NCBI RefSeq assembly: GCF_013364235.1
Contig: NZ_CP054919.1
Coordinates: forward strand, 7,241,603 to 7,305,602
Length of the DNA stretch: 64,000 nt
Direction: 5' to 3'
Source of the DNA: Kitasatospora sp. NA04385
Lineage (GTDB): Bacteria; Actinomycetota; Actinomycetes; Streptomycetales; Streptomycetaceae
Both the position numbers and the translations under genes were made by a program. The first letter of the stretch is position 1, and each line of letters starts with the position of its first letter. The notes beneath the pieces are model-generated. The model was given only the letters and a program-made list of their open reading frames with translations. It was not told where the DNA came from and did no database searches. Shown here piece after piece: positions 34,041 to 42,589 of the stretch.

Positions 34041-34991
34041 ATGCCCGTCACCGAACGCCCCGCCGAGGCGGCCCCCGCCCGGCCGGACGACCTGGTGGCC
34101 GTCCCGGTCCGGCGCTGGGGGCAGTGGACCGCCGCCGCCGTCGCCCTGCTCGGCCTCGTCGGCCTGATCGGCTCGCTCGCCAAGAACCCGAACCTGAAGT
34201 GGGACGTCGTCGGGCACTACCTGTTCGCCGACCTGATCTTCGACGGCCTGTTCACCACCCTGTGGCTGACCGCCGCGGCGATGGCGGTCGGCCTGGGCCT
34301 GGGCACCCTGGTCGCCGTCATGCGGCTGTCCGCCAACCCCGTCCTGTACGGGCTCTCCACCGGCTTCGTCTGGCTGTTCCGCGGCACCCCGCTGCTGGTC
34401 CAGATCCTCTTCTGGGGCTACGCCGCCGCGCTCTACAAGCACCTGATGATCGGCATCCCGTTCACCACGGTCACCTTCGTCGAGTTCGACACCAACGACC
34501 TGCTGCCGGCCTCCGTCGCGGCGCTGCTCGCGCTGGGCCTGAACGAGGCCGCCTACGCCTCGGAGATCGTCCGGGCCGGCATCCAGTCCGTCGACCCGGG
34601 CCAGACCGAGGCCGCCCACTCGCTGGGCATGAAGCCCGCCCTGACGATGCGCCGGATCGTGCTGCCGCAGGCGATGCGGGTGATCATCCCGCCGATGGGC
34701 AACGAGACCATCAACATGCTCAAGACCACCGCGTACGTCTCGGTGATCGCCGCGCACGACCTGATGTCCAACATCCAGGACGTCTACAACCAGAACTACC
34801 GGATCATTCCGCTGCTGGTGGTCGCCGCCCTCTGGTACCTGGCGCTGGTCACCGTGCTGTCCGTGCCGCAGGCCTGGCTGGAGCGCCACTACGGCCGCGG
34901 CACCGCCCGCGCCGGGCACGTCTCCCCGCTGCGGCGGATGCTCACCGGCCTCCCCGGCCTGCTCCCCACCACCCGCGAACGGAAGGGCTGA
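34041..34991 (+). CDS. Polar amino-acid ABC transporter permease (HisM/GlnP type)
   Basis: 316-residue inner-membrane permease, ATG one base after the upstream stop. It has five or so membrane segments after a cytoplasmic N-terminus and the EAA loop LNEAAYASEIVRAGIQSVD with TEAAHSLGM (about 170-200). A single permease is encoded, so it probably acts as a homodimer. Confidence 0.92.
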   Translation: MPVTERPAEAAPARPDDLVAVPVRRWGQWTAAAVALLGLVGLIGSLAKNPNLKWDVVGHYLFADLIFDGLFTTLWLTAAAMAVGLGLGTLVAVMRLSANPVLYGLSTGFVWLFRGTPLLVQILFWGYAAALYKHLMIGIPFTTVTFVEFDTNDLLPASVAALLALGLNEAAYASEIVRAGIQSVDPGQTEAAHSLGMKPALTMRRIVLPQAMRVIIPPMGNETINMLKTTAYVSVIAAHDLMSNIQDVYNQNYRIIPLLVVAALWYLALVTVLSVPQAWLERHYGRGTARAGHVSPLRRMLTGLPGLLPTTRERKG

Positions 34992-34995
34992 ACCG

Positions 34996-35760
34996 ATGGC
35001 CCGCCCCATGGTGCACGCCGAGGGCGTGCGCAAGCACTTCGGCAGGCTGGAGGTCCTCAAGGGCATCGACCTGACCGTCGAGCGCGGACAGGTCTGCTGC
35101 CTGCTCGGCCCGTCCGGCTCCGGCAAGTCCACCTTCCTGCGCTGCATCAACCACCTGGAGAAGGTCGACGGCGGCCGCCTCACCGTCGACGGCGACCTGG
35201 TCGGCTACCGGCAGTCCGGCAACCGGCTGCACGAACTGCGCGAGGCCGAGGTCGCCGAGCGCCGCCGCGAGATCGGCATGGTCTTCCAGCGCTTCAACCT
35301 CTTCCCGCACCTGACCGCGCTGGAGAACATCACCGAGGCCCCGGTCAGGGTCGCCGGGGTCAACCGCACCGACGCCCGCGCCCAGGCGCTGCGCCTGCTG
35401 GAGCGGGTCGGCCTCGGCGACCGCGCCGACCACTACCCCGCCCGGCTCTCCGGCGGTCAGCAGCAGCGGGTGGCCATCGCCCGGGCACTGGCGATGGAGC
35501 CCAAGCTGATGCTCTTCGACGAGCCGACCTCCGCCCTCGACCCCGAACTCGTCGGCGACGTCCTGGACGTGATGCGCGACCTGGCCGCCGACGGCATGAC
35601 GATGGTCGTCGTCACCCACGAGATCGGCTTCGCCCGCGAGGTCGGCGACACCGCCGTCTTCATGGACGAGGGCGTGGTCGTCGAGGCCGGCCACCCCCGC
35701 ACCGTGCTGGTCGCACCGGAGCAGGAGCGCACCCGCGCCTTCCTGTCCAAGGTCCTGTGA
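34996..35760 (+). CDS. Polar amino-acid ABC transporter ATPase (HisP/GlnQ type)
   Basis: 254-residue ATPase. Walker A GPSGSGKST (about 38-46), signature LSGGQQQRVAIARAL (about 151-165), Walker B LMLFDEPTSALDPE (about 171-184) and switch His THEIGF. The stop overlaps the M20 start (GTGA), linking uptake with hydrolysis. Confidence 0.95.
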   Translation: MARPMVHAEGVRKHFGRLEVLKGIDLTVERGQVCCLLGPSGSGKSTFLRCINHLEKVDGGRLTVDGDLVGYRQSGNRLHELREAEVAERRREIGMVFQRFNLFPHLTALENITEAPVRVAGVNRTDARAQALRLLERVGLGDRADHYPARLSGGQQQRVAIARALAMEPKLMLFDEPTSALDPELVGDVLDVMRDLAADGMTMVVVTHEIGFAREVGDTAVFMDEGVVVEAGHPRTVLVAPEQERTRAFLSKVL

Positions 35761-36971
35761 GCGCCGCCCCCACCCGGGCCGTCCTCGCCCCGCACGCCGC
35801 GGCGATGCTGGACGCCGCCCGGGCCGCCCTGCCCCGCTACCTCGCCGACCTCGCCGACCTCGTCGCCGTCGACTCCGGGAGCCACAGTCCGCACGGCGTC
35901 GACTGCGTCGCGGACTGGCTCACCCACCGCCTGCACGGCATCGGGTTCGCCACCGAACGGATCCCCACGAAACCGGTCGGCGGCCGCTCCTACGGCGACG
36001 TCCTGGTCGGCCGGCTGCCCGGCACCCTGCCGCCGGACGAGGGCGGCGCCCGGATCGTCCTGATCGGCCACATGGACACCGTCTTCGAGGACGGGACCGC
36101 CGCCGCCCGGCCCTTCCGGGCCGAGGGCACCCGCGCCCACGGGCCGGGCGTCAGCGACGACAAGGGCGGCCTGCTGGCCGGCGTCACCGCCGCCGAACTG
36201 CTGGTCCGCCACCATCGGACCTCCTTCGCCGAACTCGTCCTGATCGCCACCCCCGACGAGGAGGTGGGATCGCCCGCCAGCCGCCCGGTGACCGAACTCC
36301 TCTGCCACGGAGCCGATTTCGCGCTCGGCCTGGAGTGCGCGCGGGAGAACGGCGACCTGGTCGTCCAGCGCAAGGGCGTCGCCGACCTGCTCGTCACCGT
36401 CACCGGACGGGCCGCGCACGCCGGCATCGAACCCGAACGGGGCGCCAACGCCGCCCTCGCCGCCGCCCACCTGGTGGTCGCCCTGCAGGCCCTCAACGGC
36501 ACCTGGCCGGACGTCACCCTGAACGTCGGCGTCGTCCGGGCCGGCACCAGGCCGAACATCGTCTGCCCCGAGGCCGAGCTCCAGGTCGAGGTCAGGGCCG
36601 CCACCGGCGACGCCCTGCGCACCGCCCTGGACGCGATCCGGGGGACGGCGGGCCGCACCGCCGTCCCGGGCACCACCGCCCGGGTCCAGCAGCTCGACCT
36701 CTGCCCGCCGATGGAGTTCGGCCCGGACGCGCGCGACCTGCTGGCCCTGGCCCGCGCCGCCGCCGCCGACCTCGGATTCACCGTGGGCGGCGCCGCCACC
36801 GGCGGCGTCGGCGACGCCAACCTCACCTCCGGCCTCGGCGTTCCCACCCTCGACGGCCTCGGCCCCGTCGGCGGGGCCGACCACACCCCCGAGGAGTGGC
36901 TCGACACCGCCAGCGTGCCCACCCGGATCGCCCTGCTGGCCACCCTGGTCGAACGGCTCAGGCACGCCTGA
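35757..36971 (+). CDS. M20-family zinc metallopeptidase (CPG2/dipeptidase-like)
   Basis: 404-residue cytoplasmic peptidase, no signal peptide. Zinc ligands and catalytic residues: H105 and D107 in GHMDTVF, D134 in GVSDDKGG, catalytic Glu and ligand in TPDEEVGS (168-169), E193 in GLECAREN, and a C-terminal His in GADHTPEEW. The dimerisation domain lies at about 205-315. GTG 35757 overlaps the ATPase stop. In this operon it may cleave beta-Asp-Arg or a similar imported dipeptide. A carboxypeptidase on another dipeptide is the alternative. Confidence 0.88.
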   Translation: MSAAPTRAVLAPHAAAMLDAARAALPRYLADLADLVAVDSGSHSPHGVDCVADWLTHRLHGIGFATERIPTKPVGGRSYGDVLVGRLPGTLPPDEGGARIVLIGHMDTVFEDGTAAARPFRAEGTRAHGPGVSDDKGGLLAGVTAAELLVRHHRTSFAELVLIATPDEEVGSPASRPVTELLCHGADFALGLECARENGDLVVQRKGVADLLVTVTGRAAHAGIEPERGANAALAAAHLVVALQALNGTWPDVTLNVGVVRAGTRPNIVCPEAELQVEVRAATGDALRTALDAIRGTAGRTAVPGTTARVQQLDLCPPMEFGPDARDLLALARAAAADLGFTVGGAATGGVGDANLTSGLGVPTLDGLGPVGGADHTPEEWLDTASVPTRIALLATLVERLRHA

Positions 36972-37068
36972 GACCGCACGCACCGCCTCTCCCGCCTTCC
37001 GGCGGGCCCGCCGCCCGGCACCACCTGTCGGGCGCGGGCCCACCGACCCGACTCCCCGGAGCCCACGG

Positions 37069-38373
37069 ATGAACCGTCACCTCCCGGCCCGCCCGCGCAG
37101 GGCCGCCCTCGTCCTCGCCGCCGCCCTCGCCGCCCTCGCCGCGGCCGCCCCGCCCGCCCTCGCCCGTCCCGCCGCCGGACGCCCCGCCGGAGGCACGCTC
37201 GTCCTGGTCGGCGGCGGCCTGCAGGACGGCAACAGCGAGATCTACGGCGAGATCGTCCAGAAGGCCGGCGGCGCCGGGAAGGCGCGCATCGGCGTCCTGA
37301 CCGCCGCCTCCGTCCCCGAGAGCCAGGACCCCGACGCCGCCGACCCCGACACGTGCTCCAACTCCCGCTGCAACGGCCTCTACTACGCGGCCCTCTTCGA
37401 GCACTACGGCGCGGCCGACGCCGAGTGGATACCGATCGACATCGAGCACGTCGACGCGGCCGACGCGGACGCGGTGGTCGCCCGGGTCGAGTCCATGACC
37501 GGCTTCTTCTTCGGCGGCGGCGACCAGTACCGCTACATCACCAGCCTCCTGCACGGCGACGCCCACACCGACTCCAGGGTCATGGCGGCCATCCGCCGCA
37601 AGCTCGCGGCCGGAGCCGTCGTCGCGGGCTCCAGCGCGGGCGCGCAGATCGCCTCCGGACCCGACATGGTCACCGGCGGCGACAGCTACCAGGCCCTGCG
37701 CGACGGCAGCGCCCCCGGCTACTTCGCGGACCCGACCAGGCTCGGCTACCTCCCGCAGGGCGGCTTCGGCCTCTTCGCCGCGGGGCTGCTCGACACCCAC
37801 ACCGGCACCTACGGCCGCGAGGGCCGCGCGATCCGCCTGGCCGCCGACACCGGCCACGACCGGGTCTTCGCCCTCGACGAGGACACCGCGATCGAGGTCG
37901 AGCACGCCGGCACCCGCGCCGAGACCCTCCGGGTCCTCGGCACCCACGGCGTCTCGGTGTTCGACCTGCGCTCCGCCCGGACCGGCACCACCGGCGGGCA
38001 CTGGACGATCGACGGGGTCCGCTACAGCTACCTCACCGACGGCGACCGCTACGACCCGCGCACCCGGCACACGCAGCCCGCGGCGGGCAAGCACCCCCTC
38101 ACCAGGCCCTCCGCCACCCCCGTGCCGCCCAACCGCGACGCCTTCTACTCCTTGGACGACCCGGACGGCGTCCCCTACTCCTTCTCCGGGACCGCCCGCG
38201 CCCTGACCGCGACCACCGCCCAACGCACCGCGACCGCCTCCACCTTCGAATCCGCCCCCGCCTTCGAGGTGCTCTTCCGCAAGCGCGGCGACACCCGGGC
38301 GTGGACCGCCGACGGCACCACCGCCGCCTCCTTCACCGACCTGGAGGTCGGCGTCCGCCCGGCCGCCGACTGA
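37069..38373 (+). CDS. Secreted cyanophycinase (S51 peptidase)
   Basis: 434 residues with a signal peptide (RPRR then an Ala/Leu run, cleavage about 33). The S51 core starts TLVLVGGGLQDGNSEIY. FFFGGGDQYRYI forms the substrate pocket. The nucleophile elbow is GSSAGAQ (Ser 189), and LLDTHTGTYGREGRAIRLA gives the His and RxGR segment. DEDTAIEVE is also a family hallmark. These enzymes hydrolyse cyanophycin (multi-arginyl-poly-aspartate) to beta-Asp-Arg; intracellular CphB lacks the leader, so this resembles the extracellular CphE type. It follows the transporter/M20 operon by 97 bases. Confidence 0.85.
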   Translation: MNRHLPARPRRAALVLAAALAALAAAAPPALARPAAGRPAGGTLVLVGGGLQDGNSEIYGEIVQKAGGAGKARIGVLTAASVPESQDPDAADPDTCSNSRCNGLYYAALFEHYGAADAEWIPIDIEHVDAADADAVVARVESMTGFFFGGGDQYRYITSLLHGDAHTDSRVMAAIRRKLAAGAVVAGSSAGAQIASGPDMVTGGDSYQALRDGSAPGYFADPTRLGYLPQGGFGLFAAGLLDTHTGTYGREGRAIRLAADTGHDRVFALDEDTAIEVEHAGTRAETLRVLGTHGVSVFDLRSARTGTTGGHWTIDGVRYSYLTDGDRYDPRTRHTQPAAGKHPLTRPSATPVPPNRDAFYSLDDPDGVPYSFSGTARALTATTAQRTATASTFESAPAFEVLFRKRGDTRAWTADGTTAASFTDLEVGVRPAAD

Positions 38374-38411
38374 TTCCGGCCCCGCTCCGGGGCACCCGAG
38401 CCGTTCGTGAT

Positions 38412-38444
38412 CTCCGCAGCCCGGCACTTCGCTAGGCTGCGGAG
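38412..38444. promoter_or_regulatory. 9-bp inverted repeat upstream of the RpiR gene
   Basis: CTCCGCAGC (38412-38420) and GCTGCGGAG (38436-38444) flank a 15-base spacer containing TAGGCT, a possible -10 box. It lies 60-90 bases before the regulator start. It could be an autoregulatory operator or a weak terminator of the cyanophycinase transcript. Confidence 0.45.
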
Positions 38445-38503
38445 AGGCGTTCCGCACCGCACCACCGAAGACCGCCCGCAGCCCGGGAAGGGGAACCCCG
38501 TCC

Positions 38504-39388
38504 ATGCCCACCGTCACGCTCGCCGAGGACATCCGCCAACGACTCGGCGACTGCAGCCCCGCCGAGCGCAAGGTCGGCAGGATCCTGCTCGCCGGGTGGC
38601 CGGCCGCGGGGTTCGAGACCATCGCCACCCTCGCCGAGCGCGCCGACGTCAGCGCCCCCACCGTCATCCGGTTCGTCAACCGCCTCGGCTACCGCGGCTT
38701 CCCGGACTTCCAGGCGGCACTGCGCGCGGAACTCGACGAACGCCACGCCTCGCCCGTGACGCTCTACAGCAGCGGCAACTACGGCAACGCCGCAGCCGAC
38801 CCCGCGGCCGTCGGGGCCAAGGCCGAGAACCTCCTCGCCCACGGCCGCGAGGTCTTCACCGCGGCGGTCGACCGCACCCTCGCGGAGGTCACCCCGCACG
38901 ACCTCGACCGGGCCGTCCAGCTCCTCGGCGACCCCAAGCGGCGCATCACCCTCGCCGGCGGCCGCTTCACGAACCTCTTCGCCCAGTACCTCGGACTCCA
39001 CCTGATGCAGGTGCGCGACGACGTCCGCTTCCTCCCCGACCGGCCCGTCGAGCGCACCGCCCTGCTCTCCTCGCTCACCCGCCGCGACGTCCTCGTCGTC
39101 TTCGACTACCGCCGCTACGAGGAGGACAAGGTCACCGTCGCCGAACTCGTCCGCGAGGCCGGGGGGCGCGTCGTCCTGTTCACCGACACCTGGCTCTCGC
39201 CCGTCAGCACCCACGCCGAAGTCGTCTTCTCCAGCCAGGTCGGCGCCCCCTCGCCGTACGACAGCCTGGTGCCGACGCTGGCCGTGGTCGAGAGCCTCGT
39301 CGCCGGACTGATAGCGGAGCTCGGCGACCGGGCCCACCGGCACATGCGCCACAACGAGGAGACCGCCACCCGGGCGGGCCTCACCTGA
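38504..39388 (+). CDS. RpiR/MurR-family regulator with SIS domain
   Basis: 294 residues. N-terminal HTH_6 domain (CSPAERKVGRILL, then IATLAERADVSAPTVIRFVN, about 18-60) and C-terminal SIS domain (about 130-260), which usually senses a phosphosugar or small metabolite. The start is ATG 38504 after GGGAAGGGG. It is the only dedicated regulator near the cyanophycinase/transport genes and the best candidate to bind the GTTAC/GTAAC repeats. Confidence 0.9.
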   Translation: MPTVTLAEDIRQRLGDCSPAERKVGRILLAGWPAAGFETIATLAERADVSAPTVIRFVNRLGYRGFPDFQAALRAELDERHASPVTLYSSGNYGNAAADPAAVGAKAENLLAHGREVFTAAVDRTLAEVTPHDLDRAVQLLGDPKRRITLAGGRFTNLFAQYLGLHLMQVRDDVRFLPDRPVERTALLSSLTRRDVLVVFDYRRYEEDKVTVAELVREAGGRVVLFTDTWLSPVSTHAEVVFSSQVGAPSPYDSLVPTLAVVESLVAGLIAELGDRAHRHMRHNEETATRAGLT

Positions 39389-39546
39389 GGCCCCGCCCGG
39401 TCGCGGCCCGGTCCCGGCGGACTCGCGGACGGTGCACGAACGGTGCGAGTGGACCGCACCGGCGCGGCGGTGGAGCATCGTTCTCCGTCGGCGAGGAGCG
39501 TCGGCGTCCGTAGGACGCGCCGCACGGGAAGCAGGTGAGGGAAGGC

Positions 39547-40032
39547 ATGGCGGAGAGAGAAGCACGGACCGCCGAATCGGTCCGGGACTACCCCAGGCCG
39601 CCCGTCGTCGTGCCGGACGACCGGCCCGTCGAGGTGTTCTTCGCCGGGCGGGTGCTCGCCTCCAGCCGACGGGCCCTGCGCGTGCTGGAGACCAGCCACC
39701 CGCCGGTGTTCTACCTCCCCCGGTGCGACGTGGCGACCGAACTGCTCCGGCCCTCCGACGGTTCGACCCTCTGCGAGTGGAAGGGGCGCGCGCAGTACTG
39801 GGACGTCGAGGTCGGCGGCCGGTTCTCGGTCCGGGCGGCGTGGAGCTACCCGGAACCGCTGCCCGGGTACCGGGAGCTCCGCGACCACCTGGCGTTCTAC
39901 CCGGGCCGGGTAGAGCGCTGCACGGTGGCCGACGAGGTCGTGCGTCCGCAGGAGGGCGGGTTCTACGGGGGGTGGATCACCGCGGAGATCACCGGCCCGT
40001 TCAAAGGCCCTCCCCGGACCGCCGGCTGGTGA
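39547..40032 (+). CDS. DUF427 protein
   Basis: 161-residue DUF427 protein. The hallmark VEVFFAGRVLASSRRALRVL (about 28-47) is followed by YLPRCDV and YWDVEV. ATG 39547 has GAGGGAAGG upstream; a GTG four codons earlier is part of that ribosome site. Family members are small beta-rich proteins of unknown activity. Confidence 0.85.
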   Translation: MAEREARTAESVRDYPRPPVVVPDDRPVEVFFAGRVLASSRRALRVLETSHPPVFYLPRCDVATELLRPSDGSTLCEWKGRAQYWDVEVGGRFSVRAAWSYPEPLPGYRELRDHLAFYPGRVERCTVADEVVRPQEGGFYGGWITAEITGPFKGPPRTAGW

Positions 40033-40135
40033 GCCACCGTGCCTGCGCGGGGCGGCGCCGGAGCCCCGTCTCCGCTGCGGGGCGGGCTGGTTGTGGACAA
40101 CGGCCCGGCCCGCAGCGGTGCTGCCGCGTCCGGGG

Positions 40136-40942
40136 TCAGACGGTGAGCAGGGTGGGGCTGGCGGCCTTGTCGACGGGCAGGAAGTCGTCGGGGACGGGGT
40201 ACTGGCCCAGCACGTAGTGGAGGATCGCGGCGTGCATCGCCTCGACGGGGGCGATGGTGGCGGCGGTGGCGATGCCGCCGGGGCTGGTGACGTTGTAGGT
40301 CGCGAAGAGGTAGGTCTGCGCGGCCTGGTCCTCCAACTGGAGGGCGAGCTTGGCGACGTCGCCGACGGTGGTGGCCTTGCCGAGCGCCTCCAGGGTGGCG
40401 GGCTGGTTGGACAGCGGCACGCCGGTGATGGCGGGCTTGCCCGCACCGGTCAGGACGCCGTTCCAGGCCTTGGCGTGGTCGGCGTGCTGGCCCATCGCGG
40501 TGGTGATGAAGGTGGCCACCGCGGGCGGGACGGTGCCGAGCTTCCCGGCCTTCGCCGCGTCGAGCGCGGCCTGGTAGGCCCCCACCGCCTGGTTCTCCAA
40601 CGCGGTGGCCAGGGCCACCACTTTCAGATCACCGGTGTACTGCCCGGACGCCGAACCGGAGGCGGCCGTCGAGGAGGCGTTCGGGGCGGGCGAGTTGGTG
40701 GACTTGCCGCTGGAGCACGCGGCGAGGACCACGGCGGCGGCCGCGCCGCCCGCGCCGAGCAGGAAGCGGCGGCGGCCGGTGTCGAGCGCCTGCGCGCCGG
40801 GCCGGGTGCGGAGTTCGGCGGCCAGGTCGACCGCGCCGGAACGCATCGCGGGCAGCGTGGCGCGGTGCGCCTGCTCCATGTCCCGGGTGAGGCGGGACAG
40901 TTCGGCCTCACTGATCGGGAGTTCCCAGTCCTGAGTGGTCAC
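40136..40942 (-). CDS. Exported ferritin-like lipoprotein
   Basis: 268 residues. Tat-type RRRFLLGAGG and lipobox LAAC (about 53-76) precede a four-helix ferritin-like domain with possible metal residues in ENQAVGAYQ, QHADHAKAW, LEDQAAQTY and PVEAMHAAILHY. It overlaps its upstream partner (GTGA) and shares its helix pattern. It may be a diiron or iron-binding protein at the outer face of the membrane; function is not established. Confidence 0.8.
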   Translation of the reverse strand: MTTQDWELPISEAELSRLTRDMEQAHRATLPAMRSGAVDLAAELRTRPGAQALDTGRRRFLLGAGGAAAAVVLAACSSGKSTNSPAPNASSTAASGSASGQYTGDLKVVALATALENQAVGAYQAALDAAKAGKLGTVPPAVATFITTAMGQHADHAKAWNGVLTGAGKPAITGVPLSNQPATLEALGKATTVGDVAKLALQLEDQAAQTYLFATYNVTSPGGIATAATIAPVEAMHAAILHYVLGQYPVPDDFLPVDKAASPTLLTV

Positions 40943-41733
40943 TTGACGGCTCCCTCGTCGATCGGCGAAGCGTTCTCGGTCTTGTAGAAGGCGTCGGGGA
41001 AGCCGACGCTGCCCGCGGCGGCCGGCAGCTTGGCCGGGTCGACGGGGATGGTGATCAGGTCGGCGGCGTTGCCCGCGAGCAGCGCCTGCACGGCCAGCAG
41101 CACCGCCCGGTGCTGGGCCTCCACCGGGGCCACCGAGGCGAACAGCCTGCGCAGTTCGGGCGAGGAGACCTGGGAGACGTTCTTGGTGTAGGTCTGCGCG
41201 GCCACGTCCTCCAGGGTGATGGCCAGCTTCACCACGTCGGCGGGGCCCTTGATGCTGGGCAGCGCCTGGTCGACCACCGCCTTGTACTTCGGGTCCGGCT
41301 GGTCCTGGGCCCTGCCACCGGCCTGGGTCGCGGCCGCGTTGAACGCCTTGGCGTGCGCCTGGTGCTGCGCGGTGGTCTTGCTGATGAACGCGGCCACCGT
41401 CTTGTTGCCGTCCTTGATGAACGGCAGGGCGGCGGCGGTCCGGTAGACCGACACGGCGAGGTTCTCGATCGACGCGGCGGTCTGCAGCGCCATCACGTCG
41501 TCCGCACTCGCCGAGGCCGAGGCCGCCAGTGCCCGCGAGCTCCCCCACAGCGCGGCGACGCCCGCCGTGCCGGCCAGCACGCCACTGCGCTGCCACCAGC
41601 GCCGCCGGGGTTCGGTCACCTGCCCGAACTCGGTCAGCGCGGTGCGGGTGATCCGCTGCGCATCGCTGTTCAAGTCCTCGGACTGCTCGGTCAGTTCCGC
41701 GAGCAGCCGTGAGTCGATGTGCTCTGTGGCCAT
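40939..41733 (-). CDS. Membrane-anchored or exported ferritin-like protein
   Basis: 264 residues with a cytoplasmic start and one hydrophobic segment (RSGVLAGTAGVAALWG, about 50-65). The ferritin-like domain has matching helices IENLAVSVYRTA, QHQAHAKAFNAA, LEDVAAQTYTKN and PVEAQHRAVLLAV. ATG 41733 or 41736, with GAGG just upstream. It is a paralogue of, and translationally coupled to, the lipoprotein at 40136. Confidence 0.8.
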   Translation of the reverse strand: MATEHIDSRLLAELTEQSEDLNSDAQRITRTALTEFGQVTEPRRRWWQRSGVLAGTAGVAALWGSSRALAASASASADDVMALQTAASIENLAVSVYRTAAALPFIKDGNKTVAAFISKTTAQHQAHAKAFNAAATQAGGRAQDQPDPKYKAVVDQALPSIKGPADVVKLAITLEDVAAQTYTKNVSQVSSPELRRLFASVAPVEAQHRAVLLAVQALLAGNAADLITIPVDPAKLPAAAGSVGFPDAFYKTENASPIDEGAVK

Positions 41734-41949
41734 CATGCCTCGTCTCGGTCCGGGCCCCACCTGAATCCGGGTCCCGCTCGCCCGTCCTTCGGGCCCCGAG
41801 GGGCCGTGGCTTGGCCACCGTCCGTACGTTCACCCCGTGGAGTGAAACGCGGGAGAGGAGTCGACGTGTGGTGCTCCCGGGGCCGGCAAGAGGGAAGCGC
41901 CGGGCCCGCGCCCCGCGTCCGGACCGGGGCACGGGTCCGGCGCGCCGAT

Positions 41950-42055
41950 CACACCGGCGGCCACGCCTTCGGCACCGGTCGAAGCCGTCGTCCGGGTGCG
42001 GGAACACTGGGGTCAGCACTCCGTCGACGTCGAGGTACAGCAGCGGCTTGCCCAT
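41950..42055 (-). pseudogene. N-terminal fragment of a HAD-domain protein
   Basis: From ATG 42055 the translation is GKPLLYLDVDGVLTPVFPHP with the HAD nucleophile motif DVDGV, then loses frame after about 28 residues. The C-terminal part is missing here. The same family's C-terminal part is present without its N-terminus at 20769. Confidence 0.65.
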
Positions 42056-42103
42056 GCGGTCGTCTCCCCGGGGCCCCGGGAGGTTGCAAGCTGTCAGCGG
42101 CTG

Positions 42104-42585
42104 TCACCCGGAAGTGACGGGTTCCGGTTCCACCGCCCGGGCGCGCGCCTCCGGAACCGCCCGCTCCAACCGCCGCACCTCGGGCACCAGCAGCACCAGC
42201 CCGGCCAGCGCCGCGCAGACCAGCGCGCACCCCCACAGCGCCCCGGACAGGCCGAACGCCGCCGCGGCCGGACCGGCCAGCGCGGTGCCCAGCGGCAGCA
42301 GCGCGAACGAGCCGAACGAGTCGTACGCCGACATCCGCGACAGCAACTCCTCCGGGACCTCCTGCCGCAGCGTCACCATCCAGCCCACCAGGAACACCGT
42401 GGTGCCCGACCAGCAGCAGCACCACCAGCGGCACCGCCCGGGCGGCGGTCACGTAGCCGACCTCGGTGCCGCCCCAGTGCGCGCCGGAGTGCAGGACCGC
42501 GAAAGCGGTGGCGAGCGGAGCCGCGGCGTTGCCGAGCCCGCTCACCACCGTCGCGGCGGTCTGGATGCGGTAGGTGCGGCCAGCC
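42104..42585 (-). pseudogene. MFS transporter with large internal deletion
   Basis: The N-terminal ~50 residues (RIQTAATVVSGLGNAAAPLA and RAVPLVVLLLV) pass near 42415 directly into the C-terminal ~100 residues in another frame (TTVFLVGWMVTLRQEVPEEL, SRMSAYDSFGSFALLPLG, ending at 42104). About 250 residues of a normal 12-helix transporter are gone. The 5' end overlaps the sugar porter stop and has no standard start. Confidence 0.7.
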
Positions 42586-42589
42586 CCGC

